From Candidatus Uhrbacteria bacterium (GTDB lineage Bacteria; Patescibacteriota; Patescibacteriia; 2-12-FULL-60-25): a stretch of DNA of 12,793 nucleotides. The notes below the pieces were generated by a model. That model ran no database searches, was not told where the DNA came from, and saw only the letters and a program-made list of their open reading frames with translations. The first letter of the stretch is position 1. Every line of letters begins with the position of its first letter. Below, in pieces: positions 1 to 7,797 of the stretch. A program made the position numbers and the translations under genes. Location of the stretch: NCBI GenBank assembly GCA_014728435.1, contig WJLP01000011.1, positions 1-12,793 of the forward strand, given 5' to 3'.

Positions 1-3000
1 GGTTCTGATGGCGTATTCGGCCAAATTGCCCGTTGCGGCAATGGAGTAGTGGAAACGGTTGATAGCAACTATTGCACGGGCGGAACCACTTTGGCCGGCC
101 AGCCCTGCGTGGTCTTGCCCAATTCGTCCGGCGCCGGCGAACAATGCGACGGCGGCGGTCTCTGCAGTCCCGATACTTGTTTATGGAAGCCCGTACCCGG
201 CGGCTCCTGCGGCGATGGCAATATCGATTATTCTCAAGGTGAAATGTGCGATCCGGGCGTCAGATGTTTTGACACAACCAGCACAGCCTCCGGTCTTATA
301 GGTCAACTTTGCGACACTCAGCAGGTTTTTGATGATTGTTTTGATGCGGGCGGCGTTTGTGAAGCTCGAACAAATAACGGCTGTACGGTCGGATGTAAAA
401 ACTTGGGCGCCTCATCCGTGCCCGGCACCACCTGCGGCAACGGTGATATCGCCGAAGGCGAAGATTGCGATTTGGGCAATCAAAACGGCATAGGTTGCTC
501 CAATAACTGTTTACATACGGGCTCATCTCCTTCCGTGGCTTCGGTTTGCGGCAATGCGGTTTTAGAGGCGGGTGAAACCTGTGAAGCTCCTGCGCAGGGC
601 CAGAGCGTGCCCGCTTATTGCGACCCTGAAAGATGTATCAAGCTGGGTTCTGTCTCCTGCGCCGATCCGTCATTCCCCAATTGTTGTGGCAATGCCGTCG
701 TAGAAGACGGTGAAGAATGCGACGACGGCAACAAAGTCACGGGCGATGGTTGCGGCGCCACTTGTCTTTTGGAGGGTTCATCATGGAAATACGACAATCC
801 CAGTTTTTGCGGCAACGGCATTTTGGAAACCGGCGAACTCTGTGAGTCTATCACGCACACAACAGGCAACCCCGTAAGCGGAGCCACCGCTGGCGAGGGT
901 GACGGCTTGGCTGATCCGCTCCAGCTTGCCGTAATCGACCCGGGCCAAGGTACTCCGGATCCGGTTTCCAAAGTGCTTTCCACCGGACTGTCTTGCGCAT
1001 ACGATCAAGTTGCCGGCACCGCTGTCTACGGAGTTGGTTGCGGCAAAACCGATGAATCCCAATGCGACCCGGGCTATGGCTTGGATGATAACGGTTGTTG
1101 CGCACCGCGTCCTGCACTGGACGAAAATCAAGCACCATTCCCGCAAGGTGATAACGCCGGCCAAGGCTATTGCCGCAATATTTTAATCGAAGCGCACTTC
1201 GAGCGCCCCATGGATGTTTCGTCCGTCTCCGGCAACTTCATAATCGCTCAGGAAATCACGGGCAATGACTGCCCTGACGGCACCACACCGCTGGCAAGAG
1301 CCGAAGAACCTCAAGGTTTCTGGAACTGGATCGTCCATAACTGGAACTCATTACTGGCCTGGATTTCAGGCTCACCCGCGCAAGCCGTTTACTGTGCGCA
1401 GTCCGTGCCCGGCAATCTGGCCGCCAAAGGCACTTCTACCACGGCTTTTGTTTACCGCTTAAGCGAGGCACTCGAACCCAATACCCGCTACATCGTCCGT
1501 TTCCAAGGCGATGAAGATCTCCTTACCGCAAACGATGACAATACCAAGCAAGGTATACGCACCGAATCGGGCGTAACCGCTATTGCTGATGTTGGCGGTG
1601 ATATTGCAAATAGTAACGATTGGGAATACTCCTGGTGGTTTGAAACCGGTTCCGATATTTGTCGGGTCAATACCATTGAAATCGAAGATTTGGGCCCCCC
1701 CGACCCGGCCACCGAATACAGCAGGTTCTACTTTGACGAAGCTTTTGAAGAACATCTCTTGCAAGCCAGCGCCAAATCAGTGCAAAACGGCCAGGCTCAA
1801 GCTATCAGCCAAATACCCGGCCTTTACACTTGGCAATGGGAACCTTGGGTGGTTAACAATGCCGACCTCGCGCGAACAAACGATGACGAGTCAACTTACA
1901 ATCAAGAAGTCACGCAATCGGCTCTACGAGTCTCCGACCAAAGCGGCTATACTTGGATTTTTGCCTCGCTTAAAATCACCGAAGACAATCTTGGCAACGG
2001 CGACACGGCCGGCTCGCTCATTAGCAAATCCGAACCTGTTACCATCTTTATTTGTGAAAATCCCTGGCCTCCGCGCCAAGGTGAACGCTTTGAACCGTTC
2101 CGCGACGCCGACCAATCCATTGTTAAAGATCCCGATGAACTTTGGCTTAAAGATCTCTACGCCAATCTCTACTCCACCTATCCCACCGGCCCGTTCTTCA
2201 ACTTTCAAACCATGTATTGCCGCGATCATGAAAACGGTATTTATCCGGCGCTAAATCCAAGTCTCATACCTCTGTCGCAATCCGATCAAGATTCCGGCAT
2301 TTTGCGCCAATACCTGTTCACTTTCACTACGCCGGCATTCAAATCCGACGGCATCGGCATCCGCGTTTACCGCAACCCGTACATGGATACGCCACTGGAA
2401 TGGTATCGCCGCCAAGGATTCTTGGGCTCGCCTCAGCAATTTGAAATCGACGGTTACCCGGCTGTCCGCGACGGCGGCACGGTTTACATCAGCTTCCCCA
2501 ATACCACCGGCATCGAACAAAACATCTACCCCAACATCTTGGTGGTTTCTCACAATATCGGCGCCTCAACCGTAACTCAAGAAATTTTTGATCAAATCGT
2601 TAACAACCTGGCTTTCAATATCAATTTTGATTTTGACAACGGCAATGTTTGCGTTAAAGGCGGACAAACCGGTGTCAGCCAAGGCGAGGTCCATATCGAC
2701 GCGGACACTGGCGGCCCGGTAACTTGCATTTCCGATTGGGATTGCCTCAAAATCGATAATTCTCCGGATGACAAACTGCGTTGCGCCAGCTTTAAATTCA
2801 AGCTCCAACACGATATAAAACGTCTGGAAGATTTCAAGACAATCAGTCAAGCATTGCAAGGTTATTATGATAGCAATAGCCGCTATCCCGTCTTATCCGA
2901 GGGCACTTTCCAACGCGCGCGCACCAATTCACGCTGGCCATCATGGCAAGAACAGCTTGGCAGTCAGCTCGGTCTAACCATGCCGCTTGACCCGGTCAAC

Positions 3001-6000
3001 CGCCTCATAACCTGTGGCCTCTGCAAGCCCGATGACAACCCTGTCGCGCAAAGCACCGTACCTTGCGCCACAGACACGGATTGCGCCGAAGGCTTTTTCT
3101 GTGAATCCCAAGAAGGTTATGACAGCCAAACATGTTGGAATCCGGACGAACTCAAATTCAAATGTCCGTACATGGAAGCCGACGGGTCCCAACCGCAAAC
3201 AACTTATGACCCTTACGGCGACAGTGAACCGTTCGCGCCGTCCAGATTTTACAAATACCGATCTTTCGACTCCGGCCGCCGTTACGAGCTCTCCTCAAAC
3301 TTTGAGGTACCTCCCATGAGCTTTGTTATTGATTCCCAAGGCCGCCCCTTATTCGCTGAAAAATGGTGGAGCGCCATCAGTATCGGAAATGTGGAGCTGA
3401 GATATTGCCGTACCGACAATTCAATCAGCAACGGCCGCTGGTGTACGGTGGATGCGGATTGCAAGCCGTGCCTCGATCCAAGCGCCGCTTCCTGCACCGA
3501 ACCCGCGCCCGTAAATTCTTGCCAGCCGGCCGGCTACCGCTATCAATTCAAAAATATCTGCAACAACGATGTCATGGGTATAAGTGGTATTTGCGGCGAC
3601 GGTATTAAAGGCTTGGTGTGCGCGGGAGGCGCCAACCAAGGCAATTCTTGCGCTGATGATTCCGAATGCCCGGGCTCAACCTGCTCGGCCGATGAATTCT
3701 GCGAACTCGGTGAAACCAAAATCCAAACCTGCGATTACTCCGCCCCGGGCGCGGCCGACGGCTTTATGCTTACGGTCTGCGAAGATTGCGTACGTTTTGC
3801 ACAAGATCCAATCCTCTCTGTTTGCCAGCCCAAGGTCGCCTGTGGCAACGGCCGTTTAGACGGGCTTTGCGGCGGCAACCAGACAGGCGGAGCTTGTACG
3901 ACCGACGCGGATTGCGAAGGCGGCCAAACGTGTGAAATCCAGGAAACCTGCGATGACGGTGTGTTAAACGGAACTTACGGCCACTGCAATCTCGACTGCA
4001 CGGGCTACGATAAATACTGCGGCGACGGCCAGCTTAGCCCGGGCGAGGATTGCGATGCCGGCTCAGACCCGGCAAACGGCAACGGTGCTTACTGCGCCGA
4101 TACCAACATGTGCTACGGCACCAAGCCTCATTCTGAAACTTGCGGGCTCGGTTGCACCGGTAAAGCACCATACTGCGGCGATGGCAAAACCAACGGCCCC
4201 GAACAATGCGACGGCGAGGTCTTGCGCACAATCAGCGCCATCTGCTCAGAAGGTCCTTATAAAGAACAGCCCTGCACATCAAACGACGATTGTGGAGGTA
4301 ATCTTTGCGGGCCTGCCGCAGGAGTCTGTGATAAAAATACCGGATTTCAAAAGCTCTGCCGAACAGATGAGGATTGCCCCGGAACCACCTGTCAAATAAA
4401 CCCCATACCCAACAAAAAAGGCCTGAATTATCAATCCTGCGAAGGCATTACTCAAACAAGATGCGCTACCGCGGCGCAAGTTTGCCTCACTCCCGCCGAA
4501 CGCGAGTCACTAATCATCGGCAACCTGTTTGCCAACAATCCGGGTATAGCTTCCATTTATCAATCCTGCCAATCCGACGCGGGCTGTGGCGGCGGCAGGG
4601 AGTGCGTAAGCCTTAATCTTGGCATCGACTGCGATAATGATGCCCAGTGCTCCAATCAAAATACAGGCGGTATTTGCCGCGAATATGCCACCGAACACAT
4701 TCGCCGTTGTGAAAAACCGGGAGATCCCAATCAATGCGAATGGGAAAGCTCATGGAGTAAATGCATCATAGCCAATTACTGCGGCGACGGTATTTTAAAT
4801 CCCGGCGAAGAGTGCGACGACGGCTTTGAAAATGGTAATAACAAAGCCTGCCTGCCCACCTGCAAATTAAACGTCTGCGGTGACGGCTACCTCTACACCA
4901 ATGTCGAAGAATGCGACCACGGCGACAACAACGGCAAATCCGTCTGCGAAGCCCAATACGGCTCCACCTGCAACGATTGCTCGCTCCAATGCAAAATTCT
5001 GGCCAAAGCCGGCGGTTATTGCGGCAATGGCATCAAAGAACCTGGCGAGCAATGCGATGGCAATATTCCGGTTGAACCGGCAGATTACGACCCGGCCAAC
5101 CATATCTTGGGTTCCGAAGTCATCACAACAAATGCGAATAACATTGCTATAAAAGAATATATCGGCGAAACCTGCGAAAATCCTCCTTGTCAAATTATGG
5201 CCGATGGTGAGAATCCAACTAATCTTACCTGCGAACAGCTGGGCTATGATTTTGCTCTTAATGGCAAGCTGAACCGCGCTATTGAAATTACGAATTCCAT
5301 GGCAGCTGAAAATTATTCATGCGATAACCCATCATTTAAGAATTGTATTATCAAATCAGAAAAGATAATTAGTAACGCAAAAAATAATCTATTATTAAAT
5401 CAAATTTTTGTAGATTGTGGTTTGATGGCAGTAGAAAATACAAAGGTATTTAATCCTGCTAAAAACCAAAATATTCTAGGATTAGAATCATACTGGCTCC
5501 CGCAATCCGAGTGGCCATCTAAGTCTGCTTTCTATCGCTGCGTCAACCAAATCGGCGCCCAAAACGGCTTTAGAACGGTTTATGAATCGAACGAAAAACC
5601 CATTTGTACGCCCGATTGTAAACCCGGAGGTTGCGGCCGCTGTTCTGATGAAATCGGCGATGCCACAATCCACGGCTATATCATGGATCGCGTCTGGCTC
5701 CAGCCCGTACCCAACGCGCGTGTTTCCTTGCAATACCGCAACGTTGTGGTGGATCAGCGCCTAACCGATGAAAACGGGCGCTTTGAATTTAACAATCTGG
5801 CATCGCGCGGTGAATGCGATAAATACAAGCTCACCATCGACATGTTTGACAACAACATCTGTACAGAGCTAAAAGATGAGCGCCCACAAGACGGCTGTTT
5901 ACCTTCTATCGCGCATGAATTTAACATGGATATCGACGAAGGCGAACGGGGCGGTTACTGGTCGTTCACCACGGACGAATTCTCGGCCGAGAGCTTCCCC

Positions 6001-7470
6001 TTCCAAGAAATGCTGGGCATGATCTTCATCTACCCGCGCCCGGCTAAAGGCGAAGGCTACTTAAGTTATGGCCGCCCAACCCTGCTCGACAGCCAAGGCT
6101 GGCAAAAACTTAAAGATTGTAAAGAAAATCCCAATAACCCCGGTTGCCAAGAGCAAATCGTCAATCTCTGGTTCCCCTGGGATAAAACATGGACCCCGCA
6201 CGTAATTTGGCCATACAATCAAGCCAGGCTTGTACGCAATAATTTGGGTTCAGGAGTTGGAGGCGGCCAACTGGCGCAAACCGCAATAGCTGAATTCGGT
6301 GGCGATCTCTGCTCATATGAAAACAGGGGAACTGATCAGGTGCATGCCGATGACGGAGCGCGAAAACTTACCTGCGCCCGCGATTACAATTGGATGAATC
6401 AAGGTGTCTTAAACCTGCGTCAAGCCCCTCATACCGCTCTAATCTGTCCAACGCTAAAATGGGATCGAGCTAAAAATAACAATTGCCCGTTAATCGGATT
6501 CAACGCTTGCATGGATAATTGCACTCAGGGTCTGGGAATTTGGAAGTTATTTAACGAGTGGGAGTTAAATTTTCAACCCAATTGCCAAGTTTTCTGCAAT
6601 CCTCCTCAAGGCAACTGCAATGATCCAAATTTCCCAATCATTGACCCCATGGATCTATCCCGCTGTCATCTGGAAATCCACAACGCCCAAGCCACTGCTT
6701 TATTCCGTTATGCCGATCCCAACAACCTTAATCAGCCACTGCAGAACTTGGAAGATCCGATCGAATTCTATTTCGCGGCTCCTGATTACGAACCATTCAA
6801 GAAAGAAAGCTTTTTTACCGCACCACTCACAGATCCTGAAATCGAAGCCTGGGTTGCCGGAAATAAACCTCAAAAATATTCCTCTAATAATGAGTATCCA
6901 AATAAAATACTCTCCTGGCGTGAATATTGGGCTAAAACTAAAACCAACGTCTTTATCGCCACGGCTGATACCATTCAAAGCATGCAAGCTCAAGATGGCA
7001 TATCAACTCCGGCCGATTTCAAAAAACCTTTCTGGCACATGGCCAGTGTCTCACCACAAGGTGAATTAATAATCCAAAATCAATGGCGAGGTGCGGCCGA
7101 TCTTGGGTATGATCAAACTGCATCGGGTAGTTATTTGCAGCCTGATACGGCCGATGAATATAACAATGCCCGAACCACAGTTCGCCCTGAGGGTATGGCC
7201 TGTTGGAATAACTTCGGCGCATCTTGCGAATATAGAAGCGCAGGAGGCGGAGTTTTTGCTCCTTCGCGGCACATCTGCGCAGGGCCATTTGAACCGAATA
7301 TTAAAGATATCTTAAGTCTTTTCAACCCCGCTGTCAGCATGCAAGATCCCGAGCGCCAAGAATTCTGTGATGAGTTTTGGTCCGCTTACGGCATTCCGGG
7401 CTCCACGCACATGAGTAGCTTCGATGGTTATACTGAATACATACAACGCTTTAACGTAATCAACTGGTAG
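1..7470 (+). CDS. Giant cysteine-rich modular surface protein (5'-truncated)
   Basis: The frame is open from base 1 to the TAG at 7468-7470. A GTG at 49 could be read as a start, but the residues before it (RCGNGVVE, from base 31) already belong to a cysteine repeat, so the gene begins outside the window. At least 2489 residues and about 145 cysteines by eye. Modules in order: DUF4215-type repeats (34-about 880); SbsA-like Ig domain (about 1174-1644) with a Trp-rich insertion; a second Ig-like region (about 1669-2058); an unassigned beta-rich stretch; a pseudopilin-like globular domain (about 2797-3348); a second cysteine-repeat block (about 3406-5058); an AT-rich segment; a carboxypeptidase-regulatory-like domain (about 5659-5850); and a C-terminal region of about 500 residues that I do not recognise. 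No LPXTG motif, C-terminal membrane helix or sortase tail is visible. The cysteine density implies an oxidising extracellular setting. Its function is inferred only: surface layer, adhesin or appendage component. Confidence 0.9.
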   Translation, partial: GSDGVFGQIARCGNGVVETVDSNYCTGGTTLAGQPCVVLPNSSGAGEQCDGGGLCSPDTCLWKPVPGGSCGDGNIDYSQGEMCDPGVRCFDTTSTASGLIGQLCDTQQVFDDCFDAGGVCEARTNNGCTVGCKNLGASSVPGTTCGNGDIAEGEDCDLGNQNGIGCSNNCLHTGSSPSVASVCGNAVLEAGETCEAPAQGQSVPAYCDPERCIKLGSVSCADPSFPNCCGNAVVEDGEECDDGNKVTGDGCGATCLLEGSSWKYDNPSFCGNGILETGELCESITHTTGNPVSGATAGEGDGLADPLQLAVIDPGQGTPDPVSKVLSTGLSCAYDQVAGTAVYGVGCGKTDESQCDPGYGLDDNGCCAPRPALDENQAPFPQGDNAGQGYCRNILIEAHFERPMDVSSVSGNFIIAQEITGNDCPDGTTPLARAEEPQGFWNWIVHNWNSLLAWISGSPAQAVYCAQSVPGNLAAKGTSTTAFVYRLSEALEPNTRYIVRFQGDEDLLTANDDNTKQGIRTESGVTAIADVGGDIANSNDWEYSWWFETGSDICRVNTIEIEDLGPPDPATEYSRFYFDEAFEEHLLQASAKSVQNGQAQAISQIPGLYTWQWEPWVVNNADLARTNDDESTYNQEVTQSALRVSDQSGYTWIFASLKITEDNLGNGDTAGSLISKSEPVTIFICENPWPPRQGERFEPFRDADQSIVKDPDELWLKDLYANLYSTYPTGPFFNFQTMYCRDHENGIYPALNPSLIPLSQSDQDSGILRQYLFTFTTPAFKSDGIGIRVYRNPYMDTPLEWYRRQGFLGSPQQFEIDGYPAVRDGGTVYISFPNTTGIEQNIYPNILVVSHNIGASTVTQEIFDQIVNNLAFNINFDFDNGNVCVKGGQTGVSQGEVHIDADTGGPVTCISDWDCLKIDNSPDDKLRCASFKFKLQHDIKRLEDFKTISQALQGYYDSNSRYPVLSEGTFQRARTNSRWPSWQEQLGSQLGLTMPLDPVNRLITCGLCKPDDNPVAQSTVPCATDTDCAEGFFCESQEGYDSQTCWNPDELKFKCPYMEADGSQPQTTYDPYGDSEPFAPSRFYKYRSFDSGRRYELSSNFEVPPMSFVIDSQGRPLFAEKWWSAISIGNVELRYCRTDNSISNGRWCTVDADCKPCLDPSAASCTEPAPVNSCQPAGYRYQFKNICNNDVMGISGICGDGIKGLVCAGGANQGNSCADDSECPGSTCSADEFCELGETKIQTCDYSAPGAADGFMLTVCEDCVRFAQDPILSVCQPKVACGNGRLDGLCGGNQTGGACTTDADCEGGQTCEIQETCDDGVLNGTYGHCNLDCTGYDKYCGDGQLSPGEDCDAGSDPANGNGAYCADTNMCYGTKPHSETCGLGCTGKAPYCGDGKTNGPEQCDGEVLRTISAICSEGPYKEQPCTSNDDCGGNLCGPAAGVCDKNTGFQKLCRTDEDCPGTTCQINPIPNKKGLNYQSCEGITQTRCATAAQVCLTPAERESLIIGNLFANNPGIASIYQSCQSDAGCGGGRECVSLNLGIDCDNDAQCSNQNTGGICREYATEHIRRCEKPGDPNQCEWESSWSKCIIANYCGDGILNPGEECDDGFENGNNKACLPTCKLNVCGDGYLYTNVEECDHGDNNGKSVCEAQYGSTCNDCSLQCKILAKAGGYCGNGIKEPGEQCDGNIPVEPADYDPANHILGSEVITTNANNIAIKEYIGETCENPPCQIMADGENPTNLTCEQLGYDFALNGKLNRAIEITNSMAAENYSCDNPSFKNCIIKSEKIISNAKNNLLLNQIFVDCGLMAVENTKVFNPAKNQNILGLESYWLPQSEWPSKSAFYRCVNQIGAQNGFRTVYESNEKPICTPDCKPGGCGRCSDEIGDATIHGYIMDRVWLQPVPNARVSLQYRNVVVDQRLTDENGRFEFNNLASRGECDKYKLTIDMFDNNICTELKDERPQDGCLPSIAHEFNMDIDEGERGGYWSFTTDEFSAESFPFQEMLGMIFIYPRPAKGEGYLSYGRPTLLDSQGWQKLKDCKENPNNPGCQEQIVNLWFPWDKTWTPHVIWPYNQARLVRNNLGSGVGGGQLAQTAIAEFGGDLCSYENRGTDQVHADDGARKLTCARDYNWMNQGVLNLRQAPHTALICPTLKWDRAKNNNCPLIGFNACMDNCTQGLGIWKLFNEWELNFQPNCQVFCNPPQGNCNDPNFPIIDPMDLSRCHLEIHNAQATALFRYADPNNLNQPLQNLEDPIEFYFAAPDYEPFKKESFFTAPLTDPEIEAWVAGNKPQKYSSNNEYPNKILSWREYWAKTKTNVFIATADTIQSMQAQDGISTPADFKKPFWHMASVSPQGELIIQNQWRGAADLGYDQTASGSYLQPDTADEYNNARTTVRPEGMACWNNFGASCEYRSAGGGVFAPSRHICAGPFEPNIKDILSLFNPAVSMQDPERQEFCDEFWSAYGIPGSTHMSSFDGYTEYIQRFNVINW
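34..880 (+). repeat. N-terminal DUF4215-type cysteine repeat block
   Basis: Protein repeats of the form CG[ND][GA]xxExGExCDxG recur with first cysteines near bases 34, 208, 433, 547, 685 and 808. The best copies are CGNGDIAEGEDCD at 433 and CGNAVVEDGEECDDGN at 685. Spacing varies from about 110 to 225 bases, so these are diverged protein modules rather than a DNA tandem array. The pattern matches the disulfide repeat known as DUF4215 or the Myxococcus cysteine-rich repeat, which occurs in secreted and surface proteins. The disulfide pairing is inferred, not seen. Confidence 0.8.
1174..1644 (+). other. SbsA-like Ig domain with Trp-rich insertion
   Basis: The residues run from an ILIEAHFERPMDVSSVSGNF-type opening, through LSEALEPNTRYIVRF, to a closing YSWWFET strand. 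This is the order of the bacterial SbsA-type Ig-like domain (Big_5): a 'sites of sign PMD' strand, the 'L.PNT.Y.V' strand and a final 'W.F.T' strand. Between the first and second halves, bases 1315-1395 encode an insertion rich in tryptophan and other hydrophobic residues that ends in AQAVYC. Such domains are common in surface-layer proteins. The domain call is from pattern recognition only. Confidence 0.6.
1669..2058 (+). other. Second Ig-like region of the giant protein
   Basis: After the SbsA-like domain, the segment starts VNTIEIED and contains a tryptophan-rich strand (LYTWQWEPW) followed by residues of the 'N.ADLA' type. It ends at VTIFICENPWPP. The strand-turn pattern resembles a bacterial Ig fold of the kind in which a 'W.W.S.N..VA' strand precedes a variable loop. 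It is an Ig-like fold by appearance; I cannot assign the exact family. The cysteine in the last strand may pair with the one at the start (SDICRV). Confidence 0.35.
2797..3348 (+). other. Pseudopilin-like globular domain inside the giant protein
   Basis: The segment carries DIKRLEDFKTISQALQGYY, then SNSRYP, WPSWQEQLGSQLG, MPLDPVNR and, further on, a Y.YRSFDSGRRYELS ending. This order (helix with D..T...AL..YY, NG.YP-like turn, W..L, P.DP.N loop, strand pair ending in YELS) is that of the globular part of GspG-type pseudopilins and type IV pilins. The hydrophobic N-terminal pilin helix and prepilin cleavage site are absent, so the module cannot be processed as a pilin here. An insertion with the PCATDTDCAEGFFC cysteine motif sits in the middle, like the calcium or disulfide loops of pseudopilins. 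This is inference from motif order. Confidence 0.5.
3406..5058 (+). repeat. Second cysteine repeat block, two interleaved motif types
   Basis: DUF4215-type units have first cysteines near bases 3592, 3841, 4018, 4174, 4780, 4876 and 5020 (for example CGDGILNPGEECDDG and CGNGIKEPGEQCDGN). Interleaved with them is a second motif, C-x3-D-x-[DE]-C-x(2-5)-C, seen as CTTDADCEGGQTC, CADDSECPGSTC, CTSNDDCGGNLC, CRTDEDCPGTTC and CQSDAGCGGGREC. The second type looks like a compact disulfide knot. Alternation of the two types suggests the block grew by module duplication followed by divergence. No DNA-level tandem identity remains. Confidence 0.75.
5272..5490 (+). other. AT-rich compositional island within the giant gene
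   Basis: Hand counting gives about 56 G+C in bases 5281-5490 (about 27 %), while the flanking line 5521-5580 is about 50 %. The frame stays open. The encoded segment is rich in Asn, Lys, Ile and Leu, uses AT-ending codons (AAT, AAA, ATA, TTA), and interrupts the region between the last CGNG repeat and the carboxypeptidase-regulatory-like domain. It may be an inserted or recombined segment, or a fast-evolving linker. Confidence 0.6.
5659..5850 (+). other. Carboxypeptidase-regulatory-like beta domain
   Basis: The encoded segment reads GYIMDR.WLQPVPNARVSL, then a V..QRLTDENGRFEFNNL stretch and a closing YKLTIDM strand. This is the pattern of the CarboxypepD_reg / Cna-B-like prealbumin fold (G.V.D...PV.NA.V.L...T..NG.F.F.NL), a small beta sandwich used as a stalk or spacer in extracellular proteins. 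It follows a short cysteine cluster (CTPDCKPGGCGRC) that may close the second repeat block. Confidence 0.65.
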
Positions 7471-7471
7471 T

Positions 7472-7732
7472 ATGAAATATATCTATTACATCATCTTTTT
7501 CGCAGGTCTTGCCGTTTTAGCCATCGCCGGAGTGGTGTGGTATTTGCGCTCTTCAGACCCCGGCGGCCAGATTTATAAACCTTTCGGTTCAAGCGATGCC
7601 CCGGCTCAAGAAACTCTCTACGACCCGCCTTCCGATTACACACCACCCGGCCAATCCGAAGCTACCAGCACACTGGAGCCAAGCGAATCCGAACTCGTCC
7701 CGCCAACCCTACCGCCCGGACTCGAGCCATAA
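7472..7732 (+). CDS. Small single-pass membrane protein with proline-rich tail
   Basis: 86 residues. ATG lies one base after the TAG of the giant gene, so translation is probably coupled; no Shine-Dalgarno sequence precedes it. Residues 3-25 form a hydrophobic helix (YIYYIIFFAGLAVLAIAGVV) followed by Arg-26. The remaining 60 residues are rich in Pro, Ser and Glu with no obvious fold, as in a flexible extracytoplasmic tail. The helix could be an uncleaved signal anchor; charge distribution (Lys-2 before it, Arg after it) does not settle orientation. I do not recognise a family. Its position between the giant protein and two other membrane proteins suggests a role in anchoring or exporting envelope components, which is inference. 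Confidence 0.75.
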   Translation: MKYIYYIIFFAGLAVLAIAGVVWYLRSSDPGGQIYKPFGSSDAPAQETLYDPPSDYTPPGQSEATSTLEPSESELVPPTLPPGLEP

Positions 7733-7797
7733 TTAAATAATTACTTACAATTAATTACAGTTATTCGCGAAATAATAATTAATAAATAATAATTCTT
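7733..7797 (+). promoter_or_regulatory. AT-rich spacer with palindrome; candidate promoter
   Basis: This 65-bp gap is the longest non-coding stretch before ftsA ends. It holds an imperfect palindrome at about 7750-7783 centred on TTCGCGAA (7764-7771), with ATTAATT/AATTAAT outer arms. AATAAT sequences at 7771-7776 and 7785-7790 each match five of six bases of a -10 box, but no convincing -35 box is present at normal spacing. If the second were used, transcription would start at about the ATG at 7798, giving a leaderless message. No ribosome binding site is visible. The palindrome could instead be an operator. Confidence 0.35.

Noticed and set aside
49..51. GTG as the start of the giant gene
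   Set aside because: The frame is open upstream to base 1 and the preceding residues (RCGNG) form the beginning of a cysteine repeat, so the true start lies outside the window.
615..1164. Long minus-strand open frames opposite the giant gene (for example 615-983 and 781-1164)
   Set aside because: They are antisense to a clearly coding frame, have no recognisable motifs or ribosome binding sites, and arise from the codon bias of the plus-strand gene.
1583..2254. 223-codon plus-strand frame overlapping the giant gene
   Set aside because: The product has no domain pattern, and the main frame encodes Ig-like motifs over the same bases.
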